Shown: piece after piece, positions 49,042-57,303 of the stretch
How the letters are laid out: each line of letters starts with the position of its first letter
How positions within the stretch are numbered: position 1 is the stretch's first letter
Assembly (NCBI GenBank): GCA_963787645.1
Contig: CAWBDS010000009.1
Coordinates: forward strand, 124,001-188,000
Source: Palsa-504 sp963787645
GTDB taxonomy: Bacteria; Actinomycetota; Actinomycetes; Streptosporangiales; Streptosporangiaceae
DNA: 64,000 nt
Direction: 5' to 3'
Position numbers and translations under genes: made by a program
Notes under the pieces: generated by a model
Databases searched by the model: none
Told to the model about the DNA's origin: nothing
The model's input: the letters and a program-made list of their open reading frames with translations, nothing else

Positions 49042-50211
49042 ATGACAGAGGCTCAGGAACGCAGCGTCCCGAAGGTGGTCTTCACCGACGCGGAGGCGGG
49101 CGCCAAGACATTTCCCGACTCGACCGCTCGCCGCTACAACTACTACACTCCGGCCGGGCGCAAGCAGTCGCACTACGAGGACGTAACCGTCGAGGTCCAG
49201 CCGGACCCGCGGCACTACCTCAGCCAGGGCTGGCTGTACGGGTTCTCCGACGGCCGCGGCGGTTACCCGCTGGACTGGACCGCGCTGAAGGCGTGGGGCA
49301 GCGACCGGCCCGAGCCCAAGCGCTTCCCCGGCTCGGGCGGCAAGGGCTATGACTGGCCCGCGCTGGGCTGGCACGAGTTCCGCGACCCGAACGAGGAGTG
49401 GGAACTCACCCTGTACCGCCACAACGCCAACGTGGTGCGGCAGCTGAACCAGAACATCGAGAACGCCAAGCAGGCCAAGGCGTTCGAGAACTGGAACCGC
49501 GCCTGGGTGCAGTTCGTCGAGCGCAACGTGGGCGCGTGGATGCACGTCGACCACGGCCTGGGCCTCTACCTGTACGCGAACGCCAACCGCCGGGCCCCGA
49601 CCAACATGCACAACAACGCGATCTCGGTGAACAGCATGCACCGGATCCGGTCGGCCCAGGACCTGGCGCTGTACAACCTGACCCTGTCCGAGGTCATCGA
49701 CGGCTTCAACGGCACCGCGCACCTGGAGACCTGGAACGAGGACCCGGCCTGGCAGGGCGTGCGGGAAGTCGCCGAGCAGCTGACCGGCATCGACGACTGG
49801 TGCGAGGCCATCTTCGCGGCCAACATCGTGTTCGAGCCGCTGGTGGGCGAGTTGTTCCGCAGCCACCTGGTGATGCACGCCGCGCCGCGCAACGGCGACT
49901 TCGTGACGCCGACCGTGATCGGCGCCGAGGAGTACGACTACGCCGAGCGCGACCTGCGCTACACCATCCCGATGTTCCAGCTGCTGACCACCGACCGCGA
50001 GTTCGCGGACCACAACCGGGCGCTGATCATGCAGTGGATGTCGACCTGGGTGCCGCGGGCCATCTCGGCGGCGCGCACCCTGCAGCCGCTGTGGTCGCAG
50101 CCCGAGGCCAAGCCGGGCCGCTTCGAGGACGGCCTGGACGCGGCCAAGAACCGCTTCGCCGGCATCGTGACCGACATCGACCTGGACACCCCGAAGGAGC
50201 TTTCGCAATGA
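49042..50211 (+). CDS. prmC: Propane monooxygenase hydroxylase, small (beta) subunit
   Basis: A 389-residue beta subunit of a soluble di-iron monooxygenase. It has the ferritin-like helical fold without metal ligands. Family landmarks include RHYLSQGWLYGFSDGRGGYP, EWELTLYRHNANVVRQLNQN and MQWMSTWVPRAISAARTLQP. It forms the (alpha-beta)2 hydroxylase with PrmA. The ATG is preceded by GAAAGGGAAAAG. The stop overlaps the coupling protein start as ATGA (50208-50211), so the subunits are translationally coupled. Confidence 0.94.
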   Translation: MTEAQERSVPKVVFTDAEAGAKTFPDSTARRYNYYTPAGRKQSHYEDVTVEVQPDPRHYLSQGWLYGFSDGRGGYPLDWTALKAWGSDRPEPKRFPGSGGKGYDWPALGWHEFRDPNEEWELTLYRHNANVVRQLNQNIENAKQAKAFENWNRAWVQFVERNVGAWMHVDHGLGLYLYANANRRAPTNMHNNAISVNSMHRIRSAQDLALYNLTLSEVIDGFNGTAHLETWNEDPAWQGVREVAEQLTGIDDWCEAIFAANIVFEPLVGELFRSHLVMHAAPRNGDFVTPTVIGAEEYDYAERDLRYTIPMFQLLTTDREFADHNRALIMQWMSTWVPRAISAARTLQPLWSQPEAKPGRFEDGLDAAKNRFAGIVTDIDLDTPKELSQ

Positions 50212-50573
50212 GCACGGCCACAGAGAGCCCGTTCAAACAGGACAACACGGCGTCCAACCGGTGCGGCGTCACGCTCATGAACAACCAGGTCGGCGAGATC
50301 GTGGCCCAGGTGATGGCGACCAAGCCCAACGTCACCGTGACCTACCTGCCGTCCATGATGCGCGTCGACGCGATCGGCCGGATGGACTTCGTCTACGACG
50401 AGATCTCCGAGGCGGCGGGCGAGGAGCCCGGCTGGTTCGATTCCGCGGAGTTCGAGGAGTCCATGTCCACCCACTACGGCCGGATGATCCACGAGGACGA
50501 CCGGACGATCATGTTCGCCAACCCGGAGGACGCCGCCGAGTTCATCGGGTTCGACCTGGTGGCCCGGTCCTAG
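50208..50573 (+). CDS. prmD: Propane monooxygenase coupling (regulatory) protein
   Basis: A 121-residue MmoB/DmpM-family effector. SNRCGVTLMNNQVGEIVAQVM and VTVTYLPSMMRVDAIGRMDF are the core strands that dock on the hydroxylase and gate substrate and oxygen access. The C-terminal part has MSTHYGRMIHEDDRTIMFAN, typical of the propane branch. The protein has no cofactor. Its start overlaps prmC. A large palindrome lies 119 bp after the stop. Confidence 0.93.
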   Translation: MSTATESPFKQDNTASNRCGVTLMNNQVGEIVAQVMATKPNVTVTYLPSMMRVDAIGRMDFVYDEISEAAGEEPGWFDSAEFEESMSTHYGRMIHEDDRTIMFANPEDAAEFIGFDLVARS

Positions 50574-50691
50574 CGGCTGTGTCTTAAGGGCCTGGGACCA
50601 ATCCGAGCGCGGCCCGTACCCCGGCATCGTGCGGGACCACGCTCCCCACACCGCGCAAAAGATGGAACTCCATATTTTGCTCGGGGCATGA

Positions 50692-50729
50692 GGTGGCACT
50701 GAGCCGGTTATAACCGGCTCAGTGCCACC
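50692..50729. terminator. Perfect 38-bp palindrome between prmD and the amidohydrolase gene
   Basis: GGTGGCACTGAGCCGGTTA (50692-50710) is followed at once by its exact reverse complement (50711-50729): 19 bp per arm, no mismatch, no spacer. As RNA it would form a very stable hairpin. It could terminate or attenuate transcription after prmD, protect the prmABCD mRNA 3' end, or be an operator. No T-run follows. Confidence 0.75.
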
Positions 50730-50761
50730 GCCAAGTTACGCAGGACTGCAGAGGAGGCGCC

Positions 50762-51817
50762 TTGTACGAGCACAACGGCGAGAAGTACTTCATCGTCGAT
50801 TCGCATATGCACTACTGGAATGCCGCGCCGGACAACTGGGTGCCTGGTGCCGAGCAGTACGCCAAGGGCTGGATCGAGTGCTTCCACGCCTACCAGGGGC
50901 TGGGGCCGCCCGAGACGCACTGGAGCATCGAGCACTTCCAGAAGTACTCCGAGGACGACCTGATGAAGGACGTCTTCGAGGACGGGCACGTGGACGTGGC
51001 CATCTTCCAGCCCACGAACCTGCTGGAGTGGTACAAGGAGGGCTTCAACACCACTGAGCGCAACGCGCTGATGGGCGAGAAGCACCCGGGCAAGTTCATC
51101 TACAACACCAACTTCGACCCACGCAACGGCGACGACGGCCTAGCCGAGCTGAAGCGTAACGTCGAGCGGTTCGGGTCGCGCGGAGTGAAGCTCTACACCG
51201 CGGAGTGGAACAACGGCTCGCGCGGGTACAAGCTGAGCGACCCGGCCGCGTACCGGTACCTGGAGGCCGCGCAGAACCTGGGCATCAAGAACGTCCACGT
51301 GCACAAGGGCCCGACGATCTGGCCGCTGGACAAGGACGCGTTCGACGTGTCCGACATCGACCACTGCGCGACCGACTTCCCGGACCTGAACTTCATCGTC
51401 GAGCACGTGGGCCTGCCGCGGATCGAGGACTTCTGCTTCATGGCCACCCAGGAGCCGAACGTGTACGCCGGGCTTTCGGTGGTGCTCGGCGGCCTGATGC
51501 ACGCGCGGCCGAACTTCTTCGCCAAGGTCATGGGCGAGCTGCTGTTCTGGGTCGGCGAAGACAAGATGACGTTCGGCAGCGACTACGGCATCTGGGAGCC
51601 GAAGTGGCAGGTCGAGGGCCTGGTGGCCTGGGAGATGCCGGACCGTGAGGAGTTCGCCGACTTCCCGCGGCTCGGGGTCGAGGGCAAGAAGAAGATCCTG
51701 GGCCTGAACGCGGCCAAGCTGTACGACATCAAGGTGCCCGACGAGTTCCAGCTCCCCGCGTCGGCCGGCACGCCGGGCGAACACGACGTGCTGGGCGAGG
51801 CGGTCCCCGGAGCATGA
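50762..51817 (+). CDS. Amidohydrolase-2 family protein of the propane monooxygenase operon
   Basis: A 351-residue TIM-barrel protein starting at TTG 50762 with a strong GGAGG box (50754-50758). Metal-ligand regions are present: VDSHMHYW at the N-terminus, RGVKLYTAEW, VHVHKGPT, VEHVGLPRIEDF and the catalytic Asp in FGSDYGIWEPKW. Members are hydrolases or decarboxylases. A homologue occupies the same position in mycobacterial and rhodococcal propane monooxygenase clusters, where its role is thought to be in maturation or product metabolism but is not settled. The stop overlaps the DUF59 gene start (ATGA). Confidence 0.9.
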   Translation: MYEHNGEKYFIVDSHMHYWNAAPDNWVPGAEQYAKGWIECFHAYQGLGPPETHWSIEHFQKYSEDDLMKDVFEDGHVDVAIFQPTNLLEWYKEGFNTTERNALMGEKHPGKFIYNTNFDPRNGDDGLAELKRNVERFGSRGVKLYTAEWNNGSRGYKLSDPAAYRYLEAAQNLGIKNVHVHKGPTIWPLDKDAFDVSDIDHCATDFPDLNFIVEHVGLPRIEDFCFMATQEPNVYAGLSVVLGGLMHARPNFFAKVMGELLFWVGEDKMTFGSDYGIWEPKWQVEGLVAWEMPDREEFADFPRLGVEGKKKILGLNAAKLYDIKVPDEFQLPASAGTPGEHDVLGEAVPGA

Positions 51818-52548
51818 CGGCTCCCGCTCTTGCTGCCTCGCAGGAGCGCCTGCTGGCGGCCCTGGAGACGGTGCGCGACCCCGAGCTGGACGAGCCGATT
51901 ACCGCGCTCGGGTTCGTGGCGTCGTGCACCGTCTCCGCCGACGGCGACGCCGAGGTCCGGCTGCGGTTGCCTACGTACTTCTGCGCGCCCAACTTCGCCT
52001 ACCTGATGGTGGCGGACGCCTACGACGCGGTGTCGGTCCTGCCGGGGGTGCAGCGCGCGGCGGTGGTGCTCGAGGACCACTTCGCCTCGGACGTGATCAA
52101 CGACGGGGTGGCCGCCCAGGCCGGCTTCGTGCGGTCGTTCGACGGCGAGGCGGTGGCCGAGCTTGACGGGCTCCGGGCTGATTTCCTGCGCAAGGCGGTG
52201 ATGGCCGGCACCGACCAGGTGTGCAGGCCGTTGCTGGCGGCCGGCGCGGATCGGGCGGCACTGCTCAGCATGAGGCTGGGCGAGGTGCCGCCGTCTCGTG
52301 CGCTGTCCAGGCTGCGGGAGCGGCGGGCCGAGCTGGGCCTGCCGTGCGAGGATTCTGCTCCGCTGCTCATCGACCCGGTCACGGGGGCCGCGATCTCGGC
52401 CGACGCCATGCCGCTGCACCTGCGCAAGGCGCAACTAACGCGGACCAGCCTCGATGCGAATTCCGGCATCTGCCGCGGCATGCTGCGGCACCGATATGAC
52501 ACGCCAGGACAGGGAGAGGCCCCCGAGGCCGTGGAGGAGGACCAATGA
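51814..52548 (+). CDS. MIP18/DUF59 family metal-cluster assembly protein
   Basis: A 244-residue protein whose first 105 residues are a DUF59 domain: RDPELDEPITALGFV (the DPEL/I motif) and RLPTYFCAPNFAY with the conserved Cys57. Such proteins (SufT, PaaD) deliver iron-sulfur clusters or iron. The 140-residue C-terminal extension (helical, with LPCEDSAPLLIDPVTGAAI) is not part of the DUF59 domain and is unassigned. Translationally coupled to both neighbours (ATGA at 51814 and 52545). In this operon a role in metallating the hydroxylase or the reductase [2Fe-2S] is likely (inference). Confidence 0.85.
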   Translation: MTAPALAASQERLLAALETVRDPELDEPITALGFVASCTVSADGDAEVRLRLPTYFCAPNFAYLMVADAYDAVSVLPGVQRAAVVLEDHFASDVINDGVAAQAGFVRSFDGEAVAELDGLRADFLRKAVMAGTDQVCRPLLAAGADRAALLSMRLGEVPPSRALSRLRERRAELGLPCEDSAPLLIDPVTGAAISADAMPLHLRKAQLTRTSLDANSGICRGMLRHRYDTPGQGEAPEAVEEDQ

Positions 52549-53570
52549 AGGCCGTCCGACTGCATGAGTTCAACCAGATGCCGGTGGTGGACGACGTACC
52601 CGAGCCGAAGATAACCGGCCCGATGGACGTGATCGTGAAGATCGGCGGGGCCGGGGTCTGCCGCACCGACCTGCACATCATGCTGGGCCAGTGGGACGAG
52701 CGGATGCACACGCCGCTGCCGTACATCCTGGGCCACGAGAACGCGGGCTGGGTGCACGAGGTCGGCTCCGGCGTCACCAACGTGCAGCCCGGTGACACCG
52801 TGATCTTGCACCCCCTGGTGACCGAGGGATTCTGCCACGCCTGCCGGGCGGGCGACGACATGCACTGCGAGAACGCCGCGTTCCCCGGGCTGTCGCGCGA
52901 CGGCGGCATGGCCGAGTACCTGCTCACGTCGGCGCGGGCCTGCATCAAGCTCAACCCGTCGACGCGCCCCCAGGACGTCGCCGCGCTGGCCGACGCGGGC
53001 ATCACCGCGTACCACGCGGTGCGCAAGGCCATCCCGCTGCTGTACCCCGGCACGACCGCGGTGGTGATCGGCGCGGGCGGACTCGGCCACATCGGCATCC
53101 AGAGCCTGGCCACGCTCACGGCCGCTTCGATCATCGTCGTCGACGCCAACCCGGACGCGCTCAAGCTGGCCTCTGAGCTTGGCGCGCACCACACGGTGGT
53201 CGCCGACGGGACCCAGACCGAAGCGGTCATGGACCTGACCGGCGGGCGCGGCGCGCACGTGGTGTTCGACTTCGTGGCCGAGATGGGCGCCGAGATGGCC
53301 GGGTGGAACATGACCCGCGAGGCGGGCTCGTACTACGTCATCGGCTACGGCGGGACGCTGGAAATCCCGACCCTGGACATCATCTCCACCGAGCGGAACG
53401 TGGTCGGCAACATCGTCGGCACCTACAACGACCTGGTCGAGCTGATGGATCTGGCCCAGGCCGGGAAGGTGACGCTGCACACCAAGGTCTACCCGCTGGC
53501 CGAAGCCCCGCAGGCCCTGGCCGACCTGGACGCCGGCCGGGTCCGCGGCCGGGCCATCCTCGTTCCGTGA
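52545..53570 (+). CDS. Zinc-dependent alcohol dehydrogenase of the propane monooxygenase operon
   Basis: A 341-residue NAD(P)-dependent medium-chain dehydrogenase. Catalytic zinc ligands are Cys in GVCRTDLH and His-Glu in LGHENAG. The structural zinc loop reads TEGFCHACRAGDDMHC: three cysteines with Glu in place of the first, as in archaeal SsADH-like enzymes. The nucleotide-binding motif is VVIGAGGLGHIGIQ. In the operon it would oxidise the hydroxylated product (2-propanol to acetone, or a primary alcohol to aldehyde). The ATG overlaps the DUF59 stop. Confidence 0.92.
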   Translation: MKAVRLHEFNQMPVVDDVPEPKITGPMDVIVKIGGAGVCRTDLHIMLGQWDERMHTPLPYILGHENAGWVHEVGSGVTNVQPGDTVILHPLVTEGFCHACRAGDDMHCENAAFPGLSRDGGMAEYLLTSARACIKLNPSTRPQDVAALADAGITAYHAVRKAIPLLYPGTTAVVIGAGGLGHIGIQSLATLTAASIIVVDANPDALKLASELGAHHTVVADGTQTEAVMDLTGGRGAHVVFDFVAEMGAEMAGWNMTREAGSYYVIGYGGTLEIPTLDIISTERNVVGNIVGTYNDLVELMDLAQAGKVTLHTKVYPLAEAPQALADLDAGRVRGRAILVP

Positions 53571-53602
53571 TTCTTTCTTAGACCCGCTAGGGAGCAACTC
53601 AT

Positions 53603-55294
53603 ATGGCCAAGGAACTTCGTTTCGGCGCTGAAGCTCGCGGCCTGCTGCTGGCTGGTGTGGACCAGCTGGCCGAAGCCGTCAAGTCGACTCTCGGCCCCAA
53701 GGGGCGCAACGTCATCTTGGAGAAGATCACCGGCTCGCCGGTGGTGACCAACGACGGCGTGACGATCGCGCGCGAGATCCACCTGAAGAACCAGTTCGAG
53801 AACATGGGCGCGCAGCTGGTCAAGGAAGCGGCGATCAAGACCAACGACATCGTCGGTGACGGCACCACCACCGCCACGGTGATCGCCCAGGCCATCATCC
53901 GCGAGGGCATGCAGGCCATCGGCGACGGCGCCAACCCGGTACTGGTCAAGCGGGGCATCGACCTGGCCGTCGGCCGGCTGGTCGAGCACCTGCAGAAGGT
54001 CGCGCACTCCATCTCGACCGAGGATGACTACTGCCGGGTGGCGGCGATCTCGGCCAACGACGACGAGTACGTCGGCCGGGTCATCGCCAAGGCGCTGTAC
54101 ACGGTGGGCGACGGCGGCATCGTCACGGTGGAGGACACGCCGCTGCCGGGCATGGGCGTGGACTTCGTGGAGGGCTTCGAGTTCGACAACGGCTACCTGT
54201 CGCCGTACATGGTGACCCGGCCGGCCAGCCTGGAATCCATCGTCGACGACCCGTACATCCTGCTGTGCAGCGAGAAGATCACCAAGGTCCAGCAGCTGAT
54301 GCCGATCCTGGACAAGGTGATGCGGTCGCCGCGGCCGCTGATTATCATCGCCGAGACCGTGGAGGGCACCGCGCTGTCGATGCTGGTGCACAACCACGTG
54401 AACGGCATCTTCCAGTGCGTCGCGGTGCGGGCCCCCGGGTTCGGCGACCGCCGGCTGCACAAGCTCGAGGACATCGCCGCGCTGACCGGCGGCCAGGTGT
54501 ACAGCAAGCACTCCGGGTTCACCCTGGAGACGATGACCGCCGAGCAGCTCGGCCGGGCCCGCCAGGTGCGGGTGACCGCGGACAGCACCACGATCATCGG
54601 CGGCGGCGGTTCGGCTGACGCGATCGCGTTCCGGCTCGACCAGCTCCGGGCCGAGCTGACCCGGGCCACGTTCGGCGCGGACGAGGACGTGCTGACCGAG
54701 CGGATCGGCGCGCTGTCCGGCAAGGTCGCGGTGATCCGGGTCGGCGCGGCCACCCCCGCCGAGCTGAGGGAACTGCGGCACCGGGTGGAGGACGCGCTGT
54801 CCGCGACGCGGGCGGCGATGGCCGAAGGCATCGTGGCCGGCGGCGGCGCCGCGCTGCTGCACTCGATCGGCGCGCTCGACGACCTGTCGGTGACCGGCGA
54901 CTACGCGATCGGCGCCGGGATCGTGCGCCGGGCGCTGAGCGAGCCCGCCTACCTGATCGCCTCCAACGCGGGCTATCCGGCCGCTTCGATTGTGGAGCAG
55001 ACGGCGGCCATGGGGGTCGACGAGGGCTTCGACGCCCTGCAGGGCCAGCACGGCAACATGATCGAGATGGGCATCATCGACCCGCTCCGGGTGGTCCGCT
55101 CCGCGCTGCAGAACGGCGCGTCCGTAGCGGGCCTGCTGCTCACCACCAACACCTTGGTGGCCGAGGAGCAGACCCCGTGGGGCGGCAGCCCGGCACTGAT
55201 GACCGAGTTCGGCTCGCTGGACGAGGGCCTGCACCAGCCATCGCCCGACGCCAGCACGCCACAGTCCCTGGGGCTCGGTCCTTCCGTTGGCTGA
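53603..55294 (+). CDS. prmG: GroEL-like chaperonin of the propane monooxygenase operon
   Basis: A 563-residue Hsp60. ATP-site motifs are intact: STLGPKGRNVIL, VVTNDGVTIAREI, NDIVGDGTTTATVIAQ and the C-terminal ALSATRAAMAEGIVAGGGAA. The usual Gly-Gly-Met tail is replaced by a Pro/Ser-rich end (HQPSPDASTP...LGPSVG). Dedicated GroEL paralogues in such clusters (MimG/PrmG) are required for folding of the hydroxylase alpha subunit in other actinobacteria. Placed 32 bp after the dehydrogenase with a GGGAG box, it closes the core operon. No GroES gene adjoins it. Confidence 0.94.
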   Translation: MAKELRFGAEARGLLLAGVDQLAEAVKSTLGPKGRNVILEKITGSPVVTNDGVTIAREIHLKNQFENMGAQLVKEAAIKTNDIVGDGTTTATVIAQAIIREGMQAIGDGANPVLVKRGIDLAVGRLVEHLQKVAHSISTEDDYCRVAAISANDDEYVGRVIAKALYTVGDGGIVTVEDTPLPGMGVDFVEGFEFDNGYLSPYMVTRPASLESIVDDPYILLCSEKITKVQQLMPILDKVMRSPRPLIIIAETVEGTALSMLVHNHVNGIFQCVAVRAPGFGDRRLHKLEDIAALTGGQVYSKHSGFTLETMTAEQLGRARQVRVTADSTTIIGGGGSADAIAFRLDQLRAELTRATFGADEDVLTERIGALSGKVAVIRVGAATPAELRELRHRVEDALSATRAAMAEGIVAGGGAALLHSIGALDDLSVTGDYAIGAGIVRRALSEPAYLIASNAGYPAASIVEQTAAMGVDEGFDALQGQHGNMIEMGIIDPLRVVRSALQNGASVAGLLLTTNTLVAEEQTPWGGSPALMTEFGSLDEGLHQPSPDASTPQSLGLGPSVG

Positions 55295-55318
55295 GTTCGG
55301 GCCGCCCGTTGGCTGAGT
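55284..55318. repeat. Direct duplication spanning the prmG stop codon
   Basis: CCGTTGGCTGAGT (55284-55296) recurs at 55306-55318; the TGA of the first copy (55292-55294) is the prmG stop. Period 22 bp. Confidence 0.9.
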
Positions 55319-55321
55319 CCT

Positions 55322-56635
55322 TTGCCTGATGCGATCCCGCTCGTCCGTCAGGTCTCGGCCGGCGATGCTCTCCCGGGCGAAGCTCGGGTTCTGGCGGCCG
55401 CCGAGAGCGCCCTGTCGGGCGAGCGACGCGGGGTCCGGGCGGTGCTGCCGTTCCTGGGCCCCGCGTTCATCGCCGCGGTGGCCTACATCGACCCGGGCAA
55501 CTTCGCCACCAACATGGCGGGCGGCTCGCAGTTCGGGTACACGCTGCTGTGGGTGGTGCTGGCCGCGAACCTGATGGCGGTGCTGGTCCAGTCGATGAGC
55601 GCCAAGCTGGGCATCGCCACCGGCCGCAGCCTGCCCGAGGTGTGCCGCGACCGGTTCGGGTCCCGGGTGGTGGTGCTGCTGTGGCTACAGGCCGAGGCGG
55701 TCGCGATGGCCACCGACCTGGCCGAGTTCGTGGGCGCGGCGCTGGGCCTGCACCTGGTGTTCGGGTTGTCGCTGTGGCTGTCCGCGCTGCTGACCGGCGC
55801 GGCCGCGTTCACCATCTTGGGCATGCAGGTCTGGGGGTTCCGCCGGCTCGAGGCCACGCTGACCGGGCTGGTGGGGGTGGTGGTGCTGGCGTTCGGCCTG
55901 GAGTTGCTGCGCAGCAGGCCGTCGGCGGCCGGGGTCACGCACGGCCTGTTCGTGCCCTCGTTCTCCGGCGGCGGGTCGGCGCTGCTGGCGGTCGGCATCG
56001 TCGGTGCCACGGTCATGCCGCACGTGATCTACCTGCACTCGTCTTTGACGCAGAATCGGATCGTGGGGGCCAGTGCGGAAGCGCGGCGCAAGATCTTCCG
56101 GTTCGAGATGGTGGACATCGCGATCGCGATGGGCGTGGCCGGCGTCATCAACCTGGCCATGCTGGCCACCGCCGCGGCCGTCTTCCACGCCCGGGGGCAG
56201 TTCAGCGCGGGCGACGACCTGGGCCGGGTGTTCAACGGCCTGAACGTGTACCTGGGCGCGCACAGCGGGCTGGTGTTCGGCCTGGCCCTACTGGCCTCCG
56301 GGATAGCGTCCTCCTGCGTGGGCACGATGTCCGGCCAGGTGGTCATGCAGGGCTTCATCCACCGGCAGATCCCGATCTTCGCCCGGCGGGCGATCACGAT
56401 GATCCCGGCGCTGATCGTGATCGGCGTGGGGCTCAGCCCGACCCGCGCGCTGGTGCTCAGCCAGGTGTTCCTATCGTTCGGGATCCCGTTCGCGCTGATC
56501 CCGCTGCTGGTGTTCACCAGCTCGCGATCGCTGATGGGGTCGCTGGTGAACCGGCGGCCGGTGGTACTTATGGCCGGGCTGGTCACCACGCTGATCGTGG
56601 GCCTGAACATCTACCTGCTGGTGACTGGGCTGTAA
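55322..56635 (+). CDS. mntH: NRAMP family divalent metal transporter
   Basis: A 437-residue membrane protein with about 11 helices. TM1 holds the canonical metal-binding DPGN (AYIDPGNFATN) and TM6 holds MPH (GATVMPHVIYLHSS), so it should carry Mn2+/Fe2+ with proton coupling. No ATG start is available; TTG 55322 is the only reasonable start before the first helix. It lies 27 bp after prmG in the same direction. Supply of iron or manganese to the di-iron hydroxylase would explain its location, but it could be an unrelated neighbour. Confidence 0.9.
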   Translation: MPDAIPLVRQVSAGDALPGEARVLAAAESALSGERRGVRAVLPFLGPAFIAAVAYIDPGNFATNMAGGSQFGYTLLWVVLAANLMAVLVQSMSAKLGIATGRSLPEVCRDRFGSRVVVLLWLQAEAVAMATDLAEFVGAALGLHLVFGLSLWLSALLTGAAAFTILGMQVWGFRRLEATLTGLVGVVVLAFGLELLRSRPSAAGVTHGLFVPSFSGGGSALLAVGIVGATVMPHVIYLHSSLTQNRIVGASAEARRKIFRFEMVDIAIAMGVAGVINLAMLATAAAVFHARGQFSAGDDLGRVFNGLNVYLGAHSGLVFGLALLASGIASSCVGTMSGQVVMQGFIHRQIPIFARRAITMIPALIVIGVGLSPTRALVLSQVFLSFGIPFALIPLLVFTSSRSLMGSLVNRRPVVLMAGLVTTLIVGLNIYLLVTGL

Positions 56636-56700
56636 TCGCTGCTTTCCGCTTGGGATGGGGTGCTGGGAGGGCTCCGGGACCGTGGCGTAGGCTGCCGCGT

Positions 56701-57303
56701 ATGAGCCCTATCTCGCGCGGCTTCCACCGCCGTCACGAGGAGGCCGAGCCGGCGGGCCGGGTCCCACCGGGACAGTACCTGACGCACGACTTCCCGGTCC
56801 TGTCGGCCGGGCCGACGCAGCACACCGCGCTGGCCAACTGGACGTTCTCCATCGAGGGCGGTAAATCGCCCGCGTCCTGGACGTGGGCGGAGTTCCAGGC
56901 GCTGCCAGCCGAGAAGATCACGGTTGACATCCACTGCGTGACCCGGTGGTCCAAGCTCGACACCTCCTGGACCGGCGTGTCCCTCGACGTGCTGCTCGAC
57001 GCGGTGCCCTACGACGCGCCGTACGTGCTGGCCTTCTGCGACGGCGGCTACACCACGAACCTGCCGGTGGCGGACCTGCGGGGCGGAAAGGCCTGGGTGG
57101 CCTACAACTACGACGGCCAGCCGCTGGCGCCCGAGCACGGCGGCCCGGCCCGGCTGCTCGTGCCGCACCTGTACTTCTGGAAGAGCGCCAAATGGGTGCG
57201 CGGGCTGCGGCTGCGGGAGACCGACGCGCCGGGGTTCTGGGAGATGTACGGCTACCACATGTACGGAGACCCATGGAAGGAACAGCGGTACGCGGGAGAC
57301 TGA
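56701..57303 (+). CDS. Molybdopterin-dependent oxidoreductase (sulfite-oxidase/YedY fold)
   Basis: A 200-residue Mo-cofactor-binding protein. The molybdenum-ligand Cys is in VDIHCVTRWSK. LAFCDGGYTTNLPVADLRGG and LLVPHLYFWKSAKWVRGLRL are diagnostic of the sulfite-oxidase fold. HGGPARL is a further conserved segment. There is no Tat signal and no heme or dimerisation domain, so it is a minimal cytoplasmic form. The last 31 bp overlap the flavoprotein reductase gene. This implies a two-component electron-transfer system with that reductase. Substrate unknown. Confidence 0.9.
   Translation: MSPISRGFHRRHEEAEPAGRVPPGQYLTHDFPVLSAGPTQHTALANWTFSIEGGKSPASWTWAEFQALPAEKITVDIHCVTRWSKLDTSWTGVSLDVLLDAVPYDAPYVLAFCDGGYTTNLPVADLRGGKAWVAYNYDGQPLAPEHGGPARLLVPHLYFWKSAKWVRGLRLRETDAPGFWEMYGYHMYGDPWKEQRYAGD

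Noticed and set aside
46116..50573. Soluble methane monooxygenase
   Set aside because: There is no gamma-subunit (mmoZ-like) gene, gene order is alpha-reductase-beta-coupling, and the neighbours (amidohydrolase, DUF59, GroEL, MimR-like) match propane/acetone monooxygenase loci.
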